Below, in pieces: positions 25,835 through 34,857 of a DNA stretch of 56,557 nt (position 1 is its first letter; the number at the start of each line of letters is the position of its first letter). Under the pieces are notes generated by a model. The model saw only the letters and a list, made by a program, of their open reading frames with translations, did no database searches and was not told where the DNA came from. The DNA is from Planctomycetales bacterium (GTDB lineage: Bacteria; Planctomycetota; Planctomycetia; Pirellulales; Pirellulaceae). A program made the translations under genes and the position numbers. Location: assembly GCA_020426845.1 (NCBI GenBank), contig JAGQPF010000166.1:1-56557 (forward strand), in the 5' to 3' direction.

Positions 25835-27871
25835 ATGAGTGGCAAGGAAGCCCAACCCAACCGGCACTGGAAGAAACGCATTTCGATGCTGCTGATCGGC
25901 GCCTTCATGGCGGTCGGCGTCTTGGCGATTCGCGGCCTGCTTGGCCCGGCGCCGTCCAATGCTCAAGCTCCGGTGCGTCGTCCGCAATCCCCCACAGTTC
26001 GCCAATCACAGCCGCTGACAACCCAACGCGGTCAAGTTGCCCAAACGGCCGGCACGCCAGCGGCAGGCTCCCGAGTGGTTCAAACTGCGGCCACCGCATC
26101 CACGGCGGATGGCATGCCCAGCCTGCAGACCATCCAAACCATGGCGTTGGTTAATGGCCAGCCGATCACTCGCTCCGAGTTGAGCCGAGCATGCCTCGTG
26201 CGTTTCGGCGAGACCGTGCTGGAGTCTCTGGTGAACAAGCACCTCATCTGGCAAGAGTGTCAGAAACGTGGCGTTGTCATCACCGAGCAGGATGTCACCG
26301 ACGAGATCAACGAAGTTGCCTCTCGATTCGGACTTTCCGTGGATCGCTGGCTGGAGCTGTTGCGAGACGAGCGCGACATTACGCCTCTGAAATACAAACG
26401 AGAGATCATTTGGCCGCAATTGGCATTGCGCCGCTTGGCGGCCAGTGACATCGAGGTCACCGAGGCGGAGCTCAAGCAAGCCATGGAGTCCGAGTACGGA
26501 CCGAAGGTGAGCTGCCGTATGATTTCGGTGAAGGACCGCGCCAAGGCGGAGCAGGTGCTGGCCCGCGTGAAAGCCAAGCCGGAAAGTTTTGGCGACGTCG
26601 CGAAGGATGAGTCGGAGGACACCAACAGCGCCAGCGCTCGCGGCCTGATTCAGCCCATTCGCAAGCACGTCGGCTCGAAAGAGATCGAGGACGTGGCTTT
26701 CAAATTGAGTCCCGGCGAGATCTCACCGATCATCTCGGTCGCCGAGCAACACATCATTCTCAAGTGCGAGAAGATCCTTAACGCTTCGTTCGTGCCGGCC
26801 CAGAATATGGAAGCCGTTCGCAAGCGTTTGAGCGACTCGATTCGCGACCAGAAAATGCGAGACTCCGCACAGGGACTCTTCCAGCGGCTGCAGAAAGACG
26901 CGAGAGTCGTCAACGTCTACAACTCCCCGGAGTTGCGCGGCAAGCATCCGAATGTGGCAGCCCTGATCAATGACCGGCCGATCACCATCGAGCAGCTCTC
27001 GCTTGAGTGTCTTGAACGGCACGGCCTGGAAGTGCTCAAGGGGGAGATTACTCGCTCGATGCTCACGCAGGAGCTGACGCGGCGAAAAATCCAAGTCTCG
27101 CAGGCGGCGATCGACGCCGAAGTGGCCCGCGCCGCCGACTCGTTCGGATTCCTGAAGGACGGCGCCCCGGATGTCGAGGGGTGGTTGAATGAAGTGACGC
27201 AGGCGGAGGGCGTGACTCGAGAAGTCTATGTTACCGACGCTGTCTGGCCATCGGTCGCTCTCAAACAGCTGGTGCAACAACGCGTTCAGGTCACGCAAGA
27301 GGATCTGCAAAAAGGCTTTGAGTCCAACTACGGTCCACGGGTTGAGGTGCAGGCGATTGTGTTCTCCAACGGTCGTCAAGCTCAGCAGGTGTGGGCACGT
27401 GCCAAAGCGGACAATAGCGAGAAGTCGTTCGGCGAACTCGCCTATCAGTATTCGATCGAGCCGGTCTCGCGCGCCAACTACGGCCGGGTGCCCCCGATTC
27501 GACGTCATGGCGGCCATCAGAAGCTGGAGGAAGAGGCGTTCCGCCTGCAGCCCGGCGAGCTGTCCAGCGTGGTCGCATCCGGTGACAAATACATCATTCT
27601 CCGCTGCATTGGCAGAACCAAGCCGGTCGAAGTGACCATGAATGATGTGCAGAAGGAGCTCGTTCGCGACATTCACGAAAGCAAGATTCGCGTGGAGATG
27701 GCCAAGGAGTTCGACCGTCTGAATGACGCCTCGAAGGTCACCAACTATCTTGCCCAACTCGTCAAGCCTGGCAAGCCCGAGGGTGTGACTCCAGTCCAGC
27801 CAGTCCAGCCCGCCACGGCCGCTGCCGCCGGAGCCGGCCAGGGCGTCCGTCAGACGAGCGGCACACGGTAG
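25835..27871 (+). CDS. Membrane-anchored protein with two SurA/parvulin-like modules
   Basis: Predicted 678 residues; GGAG is eight bases upstream of the ATG. One N-terminal helix (about 17-36) anchors it, followed by a Gln/Thr/Pro linker. Two successive units each have a SurA-N-like helical part (MALVNGQPITRSELSRACLV; AALINDRPITIEQLSLECLE) and a parvulin-like part (ending FKLSPGEISPIISVAEQHII; FRLQPGELSSVVASGDKYII). The canonical catalytic His of the first parvulin strand (RHIL) is replaced in both (CRMIS; VQAIV), and the GGDLG loop is lost, so peptidyl-prolyl isomerase activity is doubtful and a chaperone role is likelier. It acts at the periplasmic face. A strong terminator follows. Confidence 0.85.
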   Translation: MSGKEAQPNRHWKKRISMLLIGAFMAVGVLAIRGLLGPAPSNAQAPVRRPQSPTVRQSQPLTTQRGQVAQTAGTPAAGSRVVQTAATASTADGMPSLQTIQTMALVNGQPITRSELSRACLVRFGETVLESLVNKHLIWQECQKRGVVITEQDVTDEINEVASRFGLSVDRWLELLRDERDITPLKYKREIIWPQLALRRLAASDIEVTEAELKQAMESEYGPKVSCRMISVKDRAKAEQVLARVKAKPESFGDVAKDESEDTNSASARGLIQPIRKHVGSKEIEDVAFKLSPGEISPIISVAEQHIILKCEKILNASFVPAQNMEAVRKRLSDSIRDQKMRDSAQGLFQRLQKDARVVNVYNSPELRGKHPNVAALINDRPITIEQLSLECLERHGLEVLKGEITRSMLTQELTRRKIQVSQAAIDAEVARAADSFGFLKDGAPDVEGWLNEVTQAEGVTREVYVTDAVWPSVALKQLVQQRVQVTQEDLQKGFESNYGPRVEVQAIVFSNGRQAQQVWARAKADNSEKSFGELAYQYSIEPVSRANYGRVPPIRRHGGHQKLEEEAFRLQPGELSSVVASGDKYIILRCIGRTKPVEVTMNDVQKELVRDIHESKIRVEMAKEFDRLNDASKVTNYLAQLVKPGKPEGVTPVQPVQPATAAAAGAGQGVRQTSGTR

Positions 27872-27906
27872 CTCTCTCCAAGCAGGCCTGTCGTTTCAGC
27901 CAAGCG

Positions 27907-27943
27907 AGCGAAGTGCGAAGCATGCTTTGCACTTCGCTTTTTT
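27907..27943 (+). terminator. Rho-independent terminator, shared by convergent genes
   Basis: AGCGAAGTGC (27907-27916) pairs with GCACTTCGCT (27929-27938). The inner AAGCATGCTT extends the stem to a tiny loop, and TTTTTT follows. The T-tract runs into the stop codon of the minus-strand transferase gene, so the hairpin can also serve that gene with a run of A/T on the other side. Confidence 0.92.
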
Positions 27944-28685
27944 ATTGGCGACCGTCAAACTCTTTCCCAAGCCCTCGAGCAGACCGATCGAATCGTTGCC
28001 ACTGGCCGCGAATCCGTCGCTCGTGAGGCAGATAGCCTGACTTGTACTTCATGTGCGGCGATTCGGCGATGTAGTATCCAAGATAGAGATACTCGAGTTG
28101 CAACTGTTGGCAGAGGTCGACCTGCTTGAGCACGGAGTACACTCCCAGGCTCACGGCGGTGTACTCCGGGTCGAAGTAGGTGTAGACGGCTGACATCGCC
28201 TCGGCGCCAAGGTCGCTGATCGCCACGGCCACCAAGCGGTTGTCCGCGTAGTAGCACAGCTCTCGGGTGTTGCAGCACGAGTCCACGAGAAAATGCTCGT
28301 AGCTAAACGCTCCAATGTCGCCGCGTTCGTGGGCGAGTCCACGAAGTCGACGATGCCGGTTGAACAGCCTCACTCGTTCATCGTCGACAACCGGAGTCTG
28401 CACCCGCAACTCCAGGTGCTGTCCCTTTCGCCAGACTCGACGTTGCGAACGGGACATCTCGAATTCCGCCAAGGGGAGCCGGATCGCTTCGCAAGCACAG
28501 CATCCCTCGCACTGGGTGTTGTAAAGGAAGAAGCCCGTGCGGCGATCGCCACAGGCGAGACGCTCGTCAAATTGGTCTCCGGAGAGCGTCTCCAACGGCC
28601 GTCGGAGCGGCATTTTCGCCGCCTGGCCGGGAAGGTAGGGGCAGTCCTCTTCCGAGTCGTAAACGACCAATTCCCGTATCGTCAT
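27942..28685 (-). CDS. bpt: Aspartate/glutamate leucyltransferase (bacterial aminoacyl-tRNA-protein transferase)
   Basis: Predicted 247 residues, the usual length for Bpt, with AGGA before the ATG. N-terminal motif CPYLPGQ (15-21) and the Cys cluster CEGCCAC (59-65) in YNTQCEGCCACEAIRLPL match the Bpt/ATE N-terminal domain. The C-terminal GNAT-like domain includes AVYTYFDPEYTAVSLGVYSV and the LYLGYYIAESPHMKYKSGY block. It transfers leucine (or arginine in ATE) from aminoacyl-tRNA to acidic N-termini, marking proteins for ClpS/ClpAP degradation. Bpt is favoured over ATE because it is a bacterium; specificity is not proven by sequence. It is divergent from the solute-binding lipoprotein. Confidence 0.93.
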   Translation of the reverse strand: MTIRELVVYDSEEDCPYLPGQAAKMPLRRPLETLSGDQFDERLACGDRRTGFFLYNTQCEGCCACEAIRLPLAEFEMSRSQRRVWRKGQHLELRVQTPVVDDERVRLFNRHRRLRGLAHERGDIGAFSYEHFLVDSCCNTRELCYYADNRLVAVAISDLGAEAMSAVYTYFDPEYTAVSLGVYSVLKQVDLCQQLQLEYLYLGYYIAESPHMKYKSGYLPHERRIRGQWQRFDRSARGLGKEFDGRQ

Positions 28686-28980
28686 TCAGGATCCTGATCG
28701 GTTGCGAGTTGAGCGTCGTGGCAGGACAGCACCATCCGACGATTTGGGATTGGGGGCACTTCGTGAGCCCGGCTTCCCCGGCATTCGGGTATTCTAGGGA
28801 GACGCTGGGGAAAGGCAACAAAGTGTCCCCTTGTCACTGAATCTTGCCGCCCCGGAGCTGCCTGACTTCATTTGCCGGAACGAACCAAAGTCGCCAGTTT
28901 GCCGTATTGTCGGAATGAACACATCAAAGCCTTCTCGCCCGAATCTTCTCGTCTCCTTTTGCCCGGGGGGCCCCCGGTTC

Positions 28981-30393
28981 ATGGGGCGTTTTGGCCTGTT
29001 GTTGGCAGGGCTTGGCCTGCTGAGTGGCTGCGGAGGCGCAAAGCAGCCGGAAAAGCCGCGGGTCGTCGTCCAGGATATCCCGGTTCAGATCCTTGTTTTG
29101 GATGATCCGCCATTGGCCGACTCCATTCGCCAAACCTGGGCCGAACGAGGCGAGGGCAAGATCGAAGTGCTGGACCGGTCGTCGCAAGCGGTGATTGATA
29201 GCCCGCGGCGCGTGCTCGACGCCGACGTGGTCGTCTATCCAGCTCCCCTGCTCGGCACGCTTGTCGAACGCAAACTCATCGTCCCGCTGGACCCCCACTA
29301 CCGTCGTGACAAGAACTTGGCCGTGCAGGATTTGTTCCCGGCGGTGCGTCTTCGAGTGGCGGTGTGGGATCGCGAGCTGATGGGGTCGTCTCTGGGCAAT
29401 CCCAATTTTCTGTTGCTGTATCGCCCGGACGTGTTCGCCCAATTCGGCCTGGAGGCGCCCCAGACGTGGGATCAGTACGCGGCCGTGGCCGAGAAACTCG
29501 CCGATCGCAATGCACTAGGCGACTTGGCGCCCTCGACCGAAGACGAGTGGCTCGGGGCCTGCGAGCCCGGCGGATTGTGGTCCGCGGAATTGCTGCTGGC
29601 TCGCGCCGCCTGTTACACGCAGAAGAACAACGATGTCTCGATCTGGTGGGAGTACCGCACGATGGAGCCTCGACTGGGGCGGGAGCCGTTTGTGCGAGCG
29701 CTGCGGGAGATGGCGAGCGACAAAGTGAACCGTTCGCTGTCCAGCCCGGCGGAGTGCTATGCGGCGTTGCTGACCGGACGATGCGCGATGGCCATCGCTT
29801 GGCCGAACGGCTGGGGTGTCAAAGACCTGACATTGCCCGATCCTAAATGGCCCGTTCGCCTTGCCGCGCTGCCGGGCGCGGGCGAAGTGTTCGGAGACGA
29901 GGGGTGGGCGCCGATCGGCGAGCCACAGCGAGTGCCGCTGATCGGCTGCGAAGGACGCCTGATGTCGGTGACTCGCGAGGCCCAGCGGCGCGACATGGCA
30001 GCGCAACGAGTCGTCTGGCTCTCCGGCAAAGAGTGGGGCGAGCGAGTCGGGCTGAACAGCCAGGCAACGATGCCGGCGCGCGTCAGCTCACGGCTGCTGA
30101 GTCGCTGGACCGGCGAGACGCTCGGCGAGGATGGCCTTCGGGACCTCTCCGACATTCTCTCTGCGGAGATGGACCCTCAAGATAACCTGGTCACCATCCG
30201 AATTCCGGGGCGGCAGCGTTACTTGGGCGCACTGCGTCAGGCCCTGGAGTCGCTCACCGGAAAGGACGGCGCCCCAAGCGATGAGGCAATTCGCGCCGCG
30301 GTGATGGAGGCGACTCGACAATGGGAATCGATCACGGACGAAATCGGCCGAGCTGCGCAGCGGAGTGCGCTGGGCAAGAGCCAGGCGCTCTGA
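28981..30393 (+). CDS. Extracellular solute-binding lipoprotein (family 1-like)
   Basis: Predicted 470 residues from the ATG at 28981, which gives a compact lipoprotein signal MGRFGLLLAGLGLLSGC with Cys17 in a good lipobox. An in-frame ATG at 28915 would add 22 residues. The mature protein shows the periplasmic binding-protein pattern: VQILVLDDPPLADSIRQTW, DADVVVYPAPLLGTLVERKL, and NFLLLYRPDVFAQFGLEAPQ with TWDQ, which is typical of ABC-type sugar-binding proteins. It should bind a small solute, probably a carbohydrate. No permease or ATPase gene adjoins it, which is odd for an uptake system; it may be an orphan receptor or use distant partners. Confidence 0.85.
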   Translation: MGRFGLLLAGLGLLSGCGGAKQPEKPRVVVQDIPVQILVLDDPPLADSIRQTWAERGEGKIEVLDRSSQAVIDSPRRVLDADVVVYPAPLLGTLVERKLIVPLDPHYRRDKNLAVQDLFPAVRLRVAVWDRELMGSSLGNPNFLLLYRPDVFAQFGLEAPQTWDQYAAVAEKLADRNALGDLAPSTEDEWLGACEPGGLWSAELLLARAACYTQKNNDVSIWWEYRTMEPRLGREPFVRALREMASDKVNRSLSSPAECYAALLTGRCAMAIAWPNGWGVKDLTLPDPKWPVRLAALPGAGEVFGDEGWAPIGEPQRVPLIGCEGRLMSVTREAQRRDMAAQRVVWLSGKEWGERVGLNSQATMPARVSSRLLSRWTGETLGEDGLRDLSDILSAEMDPQDNLVTIRIPGRQRYLGALRQALESLTGKDGAPSDEAIRAAVMEATRQWESITDEIGRAAQRSALGKSQAL

Positions 30394-30422
30394 TGTTGGA
30401 CGCCCCAATGTTGGGCGTTGGT

Positions 30423-31733
30423 TCAGCGCTGCGCTGAGATGATCCGCCAAGTCGCCTCTGCCATCGCCTCCGCCGAGTGTCGTTGCACCACGCTTTCATA
30501 GCCGGCAACGGCAAGGGCATGACGTTGGTCGGGGTCGTTCAGCAGGCTCGCCAAGCTACTGGCAAGCGCCGCCGGATCATCCGGAGGCACCAGCAGCCCG
30601 CCGCCTGTCGACGCGAGCAGCTCGGGAAATGCCCCGTGGCTCGGTTGCACCACCGGCACTCCGGAGGCGAGTGCCTCTAGCACGTAAAGGCCCTTGGGCT
30701 CGTGATAGACCGTGGGCACGGTCAGCACGTCAATGCTTCGCAGGAACTCCTGCTTGGCCTGTCGATCGACTTCGCCGACACACTCATACGCGTCGCCGAG
30801 ACCGGCCTCGTCAAGCCGTGCCAGTTGCTCTTCGGCGTAGCTTCGATGTTGTGGGCCTAGCCAGCCGGCGATCTTCAATCTCGCTGCGGGACAGTGGCGT
30901 TCCCGCAGATGAATAAACGCATCCACCAACCGGTGCAGCCCTTTTTCCGGCGCAAGCCGCGCGAGGAAGCCGATCGTTGGCGCCGCCGCCCGGGCGACGG
31001 CGTCGGCATTCGTGCCTGCTTGGGTCCAAGTGGGCGCCGGAGCGTCGCGCAAGTCGATGCCCAATGGCGTCACGTGAAGTTTGTCGGCGGGAATCTCCAG
31101 CAGCTCACCCATATAGTTGGCATAGTACCGGCTGTTGACGAGAAAACCGTCGACGTGGCGGACCAGTTTGCGCAATTGGGCGAGCGCCCGGGCCTTGTAG
31201 GGCTCGATCAAGTCATTCAGAAAAATGTCGTCGCCTTGCAGTGTCACATAGACCCGACAGTCGAGCCTGCGTTTCAACTCGGGCACACAGCCGCCGATCA
31301 GCAGATTGCTGAGCATCACGACGTCGGGATCAAACTCCCGCCGCAACCAATCACAGAGCCGTCGGACTTCCTTGCGTTGCCTGCCCTCCATGCCTTGCAG
31401 CATGGAAACGGCCAAGGCGCCGAGCTGTTGCGGGCTGGTCTGCATGCCGCCCTTGGTGGCCCAGCGAATGAGCCCCGGCCGGTTGAGAAATTGGTCAAAC
31501 CAAGTTGGCAGCCAACGCAAGAACGGCAGCTTTTGCTGCAGGTAGACATTGATGCCGCCAAAGAACACTTGATCAATGCTGACATCGTCGCCGTCGGTGC
31601 GAATCGGCGTGTAGGTGGGCACAAGCACCGCGTCCAGGCCAAGGCTCGTCAGCGCCGACACGAGCGTGTTGTCGCGCATGCAGCTGCCGCAAAACATGCC
31701 GCCCGCCCCGGCGGTCAGATACGCTACATTCAC
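30423..31733 (-). CDS. Glycosyltransferase family 4 (GT-B fold)
   Basis: Predicted 436 residues. The start is a GTG at 31733 that overlaps the upstream gene's stop as GTGA, a sign of coupled translation. AYLTAGAGGMFCGSCMRDN near the N-terminus carries the glycine-rich loop of GT-B enzymes. The C-terminal domain has FLARLAPEKGLHRLVDAFIH (256-275) and the EPKGLYVLE motif (345-353) with the paired Glu of the EX7E signature. It should be a retaining transferase that moves a sugar from a nucleotide-sugar to a glycan or lipid. It is convergent with the solute-binding gene over 30 bases. Acceptor unknown. Confidence 0.92.
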   Translation of the reverse strand: MNVAYLTAGAGGMFCGSCMRDNTLVSALTSLGLDAVLVPTYTPIRTDGDDVSIDQVFFGGINVYLQQKLPFLRWLPTWFDQFLNRPGLIRWATKGGMQTSPQQLGALAVSMLQGMEGRQRKEVRRLCDWLRREFDPDVVMLSNLLIGGCVPELKRRLDCRVYVTLQGDDIFLNDLIEPYKARALAQLRKLVRHVDGFLVNSRYYANYMGELLEIPADKLHVTPLGIDLRDAPAPTWTQAGTNADAVARAAAPTIGFLARLAPEKGLHRLVDAFIHLRERHCPAARLKIAGWLGPQHRSYAEEQLARLDEAGLGDAYECVGEVDRQAKQEFLRSIDVLTVPTVYHEPKGLYVLEALASGVPVVQPSHGAFPELLASTGGGLLVPPDDPAALASSLASLLNDPDQRHALAVAGYESVVQRHSAEAMAEATWRIISAQR

Positions 31734-32332
31734 GACGCATCCATGGTTGGCGAAGAGTTGACTCGAGTGCTGACAAGCAGTTGGCGCCGTAACCAGAGTC
31801 CCGCTATAAGCAGCGTGACGAAGATTCCGAACCAACGCACCGGCCCGTCCTCGAATATGACCGCGCCATTGAAGGCGATAAAGAACAGGAAGCCGTGCAC
31901 GATTCGGTGCAGCCACCGCGAGCGTCGTGCATGGAGCTGCGGAGCTAGCAGCCACAGCGCACCATCCATCGTCCAAACGATGGCAAACAGGTGATTGACA
32001 TAGACGCCGTACCCGAAACGCACTCCCAGGAGCCGTTGTGTCTCGGCGGCCGTGTGTTCAAACGCGCGTGCGTGGCTCCAATGGTGATAGTAATGGAACG
32101 CCAACCCCACATGAATCAGGAACAGGCCGCAACTGATGGCCCACCATTGTGGCAGCGTGAATGGTCCAAGTCGATTCGGCCCGGGCGCCTCCTCGCTCTC
32201 GTCGTCGACCCCATCGGTTGGCTCGGTCGGCTCGGTCAACAAGGCAATCAAGACGCAGGCGTAGCAGGCCAGCGACAGCCGAATCGTCCAGAGCGTGGCG
32301 AGTTGTCCGAACAAAGTGAAGCGACCAATCAA
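31730..32332 (-). CDS. Multi-pass membrane protein, unknown function
   Basis: Predicted 200 residues with a TTG start at 32332 that overlaps the rhodanese stop as TTGA; a TTG at 32368 would add 12 residues. Four or five hydrophobic helices are visible (LWTIRLSLACYACVLIALL; WWAISCGLFLIHVGLAFHYY; FAIVWTMDGALWLL; FLFFIAFNGAVIF; WFGIFVTLLIAGLWL). His-rich HVGLAFHYYHHWSHARAFEH lies at the end of the second helix and could bind metal or haem. No family is recognised. It sits between a rhodanese and a glycosyltransferase, overlapping both, so the three are one transcript. Confidence 0.75.
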   Translation of the reverse strand: MIGRFTLFGQLATLWTIRLSLACYACVLIALLTEPTEPTDGVDDESEEAPGPNRLGPFTLPQWWAISCGLFLIHVGLAFHYYHHWSHARAFEHTAAETQRLLGVRFGYGVYVNHLFAIVWTMDGALWLLAPQLHARRSRWLHRIVHGFLFFIAFNGAVIFEDGPVRWFGIFVTLLIAGLWLRRQLLVSTRVNSSPTMDAS

Positions 32333-32667
32333 TAACGAGGCACGGCGGGGTCGACTTCCAAGGACCAAGCGTCGATCCCGCCCGCCATGTTTTGGACCTG
32401 AGTAAACCCTTGCTGTCGAAGGTATTGAGTGACTTGCATGCTGCGGCCACCATGGTGACAGTGCACGACGACGTGGCTCTCGCGCAGCGTTTCGATTTCT
32501 CCCAGCCGGGAGACGAATTCGCTCATGGGAATCAACACCGAGCCGTCAATGCGTGCGGTCTGATGCTCGTGCGTCTCCCTGCAATCGATTAACGTGAACT
32601 CAGCGCCTTCGTCCATGAGACGCTTGACGGATTTTACGTCCGTCTCGATAGGGTGGTCGCTCATCAT
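32329..32667 (-). CDS. Single-domain rhodanese (sulfurtransferase)
   Basis: Predicted 112 residues, typical of GlpE-type single-domain rhodaneses. AAGGGAGG lies directly before two adjacent ATGs (32667 and 32664), so either may be used. The active-site loop is HCHHGGRSM with the catalytic Cys holding the persulfide; the preceding FTLIDCRETHEHQTARIDGS is the conserved substrate-side region, and the protein ends NMAGGIDAWSLEVDPAVPRY. It moves sulfane sulfur between donors and acceptors in the cytoplasm. It is first in a three-gene operon with a membrane protein and a GT4 enzyme. Confidence 0.92.
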   Translation of the reverse strand: MMSDHPIETDVKSVKRLMDEGAEFTLIDCRETHEHQTARIDGSVLIPMSEFVSRLGEIETLRESHVVVHCHHGGRSMQVTQYLRQQGFTQVQNMAGGIDAWSLEVDPAVPRY

Positions 32668-32965
32668 CCTCCCTTTTGGGCTGTTGGCAGGCCGCCAGAA
32701 AACAATCCGGCAGAACTTTGCGTGCTTCGCTATGTCCTTATCTGCTCCGTGATTTGAATTTACTCGAAGCAGCCGCACGGTAATACCGTCTTGCGAGGTT
32801 TTGGCGGGAGGCGCCGTCGCCGACGAGCTCGGCGTGATCCGTGCAACCCGCTCAAGCTGCCCGTTCGGCAATGAATCCCCATCCGGTTCATTGTTCCAGG
32901 CCCCGCATCGCAATGCACGAGGTACGCTACCGTGATGATAAAACTCGAACACGGGCTGAAACACG

Positions 32966-33691
32966 ATGGACCCCGCACACCTGCAGGAACTGATTGACCT
33001 AGAGGACACCTATTGGTGGCACGTCGCGAAGCGTGAGTTGGTCACTCGTCTTGTCACTCGGCACTTCCCCGCGCCAGGGAGACTGGTGGAGGGAGGCATC
33101 GGCTCGTGTCGCAATCTATTGGAGTTCCGAGCGCTCGGCTACAACGTGCAGGGATTCGACATCTCCGAGCGAGCAGTGAGCTATGGCCGCCAGCGCGGGT
33201 TGGAGGGTGTGCGAGTGCACGATCTCGGCACACCATGGCCGCTCGCCCCATCGTCCGTCACTGTATGCGTGATGCTGGATGTGCTTGAGCATCTGGCCGA
33301 TCCGGTGCAGGTGTTGAAACATGCTGCCGCGTGCCTCGAGCCCGGTGGCGGAATTGTGTTTACCGTTCCCGCCTATCCGTGGCTGTTCAGCAGTTGGGAC
33401 AAACGGCTGGGGCACTATCGTCGGTATACGCGACGGATGATTGTCGAGCAGGCCGCCGACGCTGGACTAGGCGTGCGCTGGCTCAACCGCTGGAACTCCT
33501 TCACGTTGCCGCCCGCGATTGCGCTGCGAACGCTGAACCGGCTGCGAGGCCGCGAACAGGCCGCTGAGTTTCCCAGAGTCTCGTCGCCGGTCAACTGGTT
33601 GCTCAAAACCGCGGCTCGCTGCGAGCGAAAATGGCTGGAGCGGCTGCCACTGCCGTGTGGGCTGTCGTTGGTGGGGGTGCTGACAAGATGA
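32966..33691 (+). CDS. Class I SAM-dependent methyltransferase
   Basis: Predicted 241 residues. The SAM-binding motif I is LVEGGIGSCRN (40-50), a Gly-rich variant. Asp65 in VQGFDISERA ends the second strand, and VTVCVMLDVLEHLADPVQVL is motif II/III with the LDVLEH box of the Methyltransf_11/23 group. The N-terminal DLEDTYWWHVAKRELV is typical of methyltransferases linked to cell-surface glycans. The gene overlaps the next as ATGA, so it is the first of a three-gene operon with a GT2 enzyme and a GT-C membrane enzyme. Substrate unknown; an O-methylated surface sugar or lipid is plausible. Confidence 0.9.
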   Translation: MDPAHLQELIDLEDTYWWHVAKRELVTRLVTRHFPAPGRLVEGGIGSCRNLLEFRALGYNVQGFDISERAVSYGRQRGLEGVRVHDLGTPWPLAPSSVTVCVMLDVLEHLADPVQVLKHAAACLEPGGGIVFTVPAYPWLFSSWDKRLGHYRRYTRRMIVEQAADAGLGVRWLNRWNSFTLPPAIALRTLNRLRGREQAAEFPRVSSPVNWLLKTAARCERKWLERLPLPCGLSLVGVLTR

Positions 33692-34857
33692 ACACCGACA
33701 TTGACGTCGTGGGGACGAAACGCACGGGGCAGCTCGTTTCTGTCGTGATGCCCGTTTTCAACGAGGCGCCCGTGCTGCGTCAGCTTGTGGGGATGATCTC
33801 AGCCGCGCTCGAGGATGCCGCGTTCGATTTTGAGATCATCTTTGTCAACGACGGATCGTCGGACGACAGCCCGCAGATCCTGAATGAGCTGGCGGGGAAC
33901 AACGCGTTCGTGCGAGTTGTGCATCTTTCAAGAAATTTTGGCCACCAACCCGCGGTCGCCGCAGGACTGCTTCACGCCACGGGTGACGCGGTCATCTTGA
34001 TGGACGCTGACCTGCAGGACGACCCCAAGGCCTTGCTGAGATTCATCCAGGCGTGGCAAGAGGGCGCCGAGGTGGTGTATGCGGTTCGCACCAAGCGAAA
34101 GGAAGGGGCCGTCAAGAGAGCTCTGTTTCATTCGTTCTATCGCATTCTGAATTGTCTCGCCGCGAAGCCGCTGCCCACCGACGCGGGCAATTTCAGCCTG
34201 ATGGATCGCCGCGTGGTGGATGAGATCAATCGCATGCCCGAATCGGACCGGTACTTGCCCGGGCTGCGAAATTGGGTGGGCTTCCGGCAAGTCGGCATCG
34301 AGGTCGAAAGGTTGGCTCGCCACGACGATCAGCCGCGAGTCAGCACATGGCAGCTGTTTCGGCTCGCCAAAACGGCGGTGTTTGGCTTTTCTGCCGTCCC
34401 GCTATCGCTCTTTTACCTGATTGCCGCGGCATCTCTGCTCGTCTGCGCCGGCACCTCTCTTTATTGCCTCTATCACAAGTTCTTTACGGATCTGGCCGTC
34501 CCCGGCTGGTCGTCCATCACCATCTCGGCGTCGTTTTTCGGCGCACTCAACGCGTTGGGCATCGGCGTGTTGGGCGAGTATGTCGCCCGAATCTACGACC
34601 AAGTACGCCAACGACCCACGTTCGTTGTGGCCGAGACGCGTGGCTGGAGCCAGAACGGCAGCGAACAGTGTGACACGGAACTGGCAGTTGCGCTTGCCGA
34701 TGAACTGGCGGAACTGAGGCGCCTGGTTGACGGCTCGCTGACGCCGCCGGCTTCCGCCGTGCCGGCTGCCGCAGTGCCGGCTGCCGTGTGGCCGGTCTCC
34801 GACGAGGATGTGCTCGTGCCCGTGTTCATCAAGTCGTCGGGAGCGACCGAGAGATGA
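33688..34857 (+). CDS. Family 2 glycosyltransferase, polyprenyl-phosphate sugar transferase type
   Basis: Predicted 389 residues; the ATG at 33688 overlaps the methyltransferase stop. The GT-A domain has SVVMPVFNEAPVLRQLV, VNDGSSDDS (53-61) and the DXD-like DADLQDD (106-112). RNFGHQPAVAAGLLHATGDA is characteristic of the DPM1/GtrB/ArnC branch. Two C-terminal membrane helices follow (VPLSLFYLIAAASLLVCAGT and WSSITISASFFGALNALGIG), as in GtrB. It should load a sugar onto undecaprenyl phosphate on the cytoplasmic side. An Ala/Pro-rich tail of about 40 residues ends the protein. The next gene, a GT-C enzyme, is the likely user of that lipid-linked sugar. Confidence 0.93.
   Translation: MNTDIDVVGTKRTGQLVSVVMPVFNEAPVLRQLVGMISAALEDAAFDFEIIFVNDGSSDDSPQILNELAGNNAFVRVVHLSRNFGHQPAVAAGLLHATGDAVILMDADLQDDPKALLRFIQAWQEGAEVVYAVRTKRKEGAVKRALFHSFYRILNCLAAKPLPTDAGNFSLMDRRVVDEINRMPESDRYLPGLRNWVGFRQVGIEVERLARHDDQPRVSTWQLFRLAKTAVFGFSAVPLSLFYLIAAASLLVCAGTSLYCLYHKFFTDLAVPGWSSITISASFFGALNALGIGVLGEYVARIYDQVRQRPTFVVAETRGWSQNGSEQCDTELAVALADELAELRRLVDGSLTPPASAVPAAAVPAAVWPVSDEDVLVPVFIKSSGATER

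Noticed and set aside
30400..30418. Terminator between the convergent solute-binding and GT4 genes
   Set aside because: ACGCCC/GGGCGT gives only a 6-bp stem and neither strand has a T-run.
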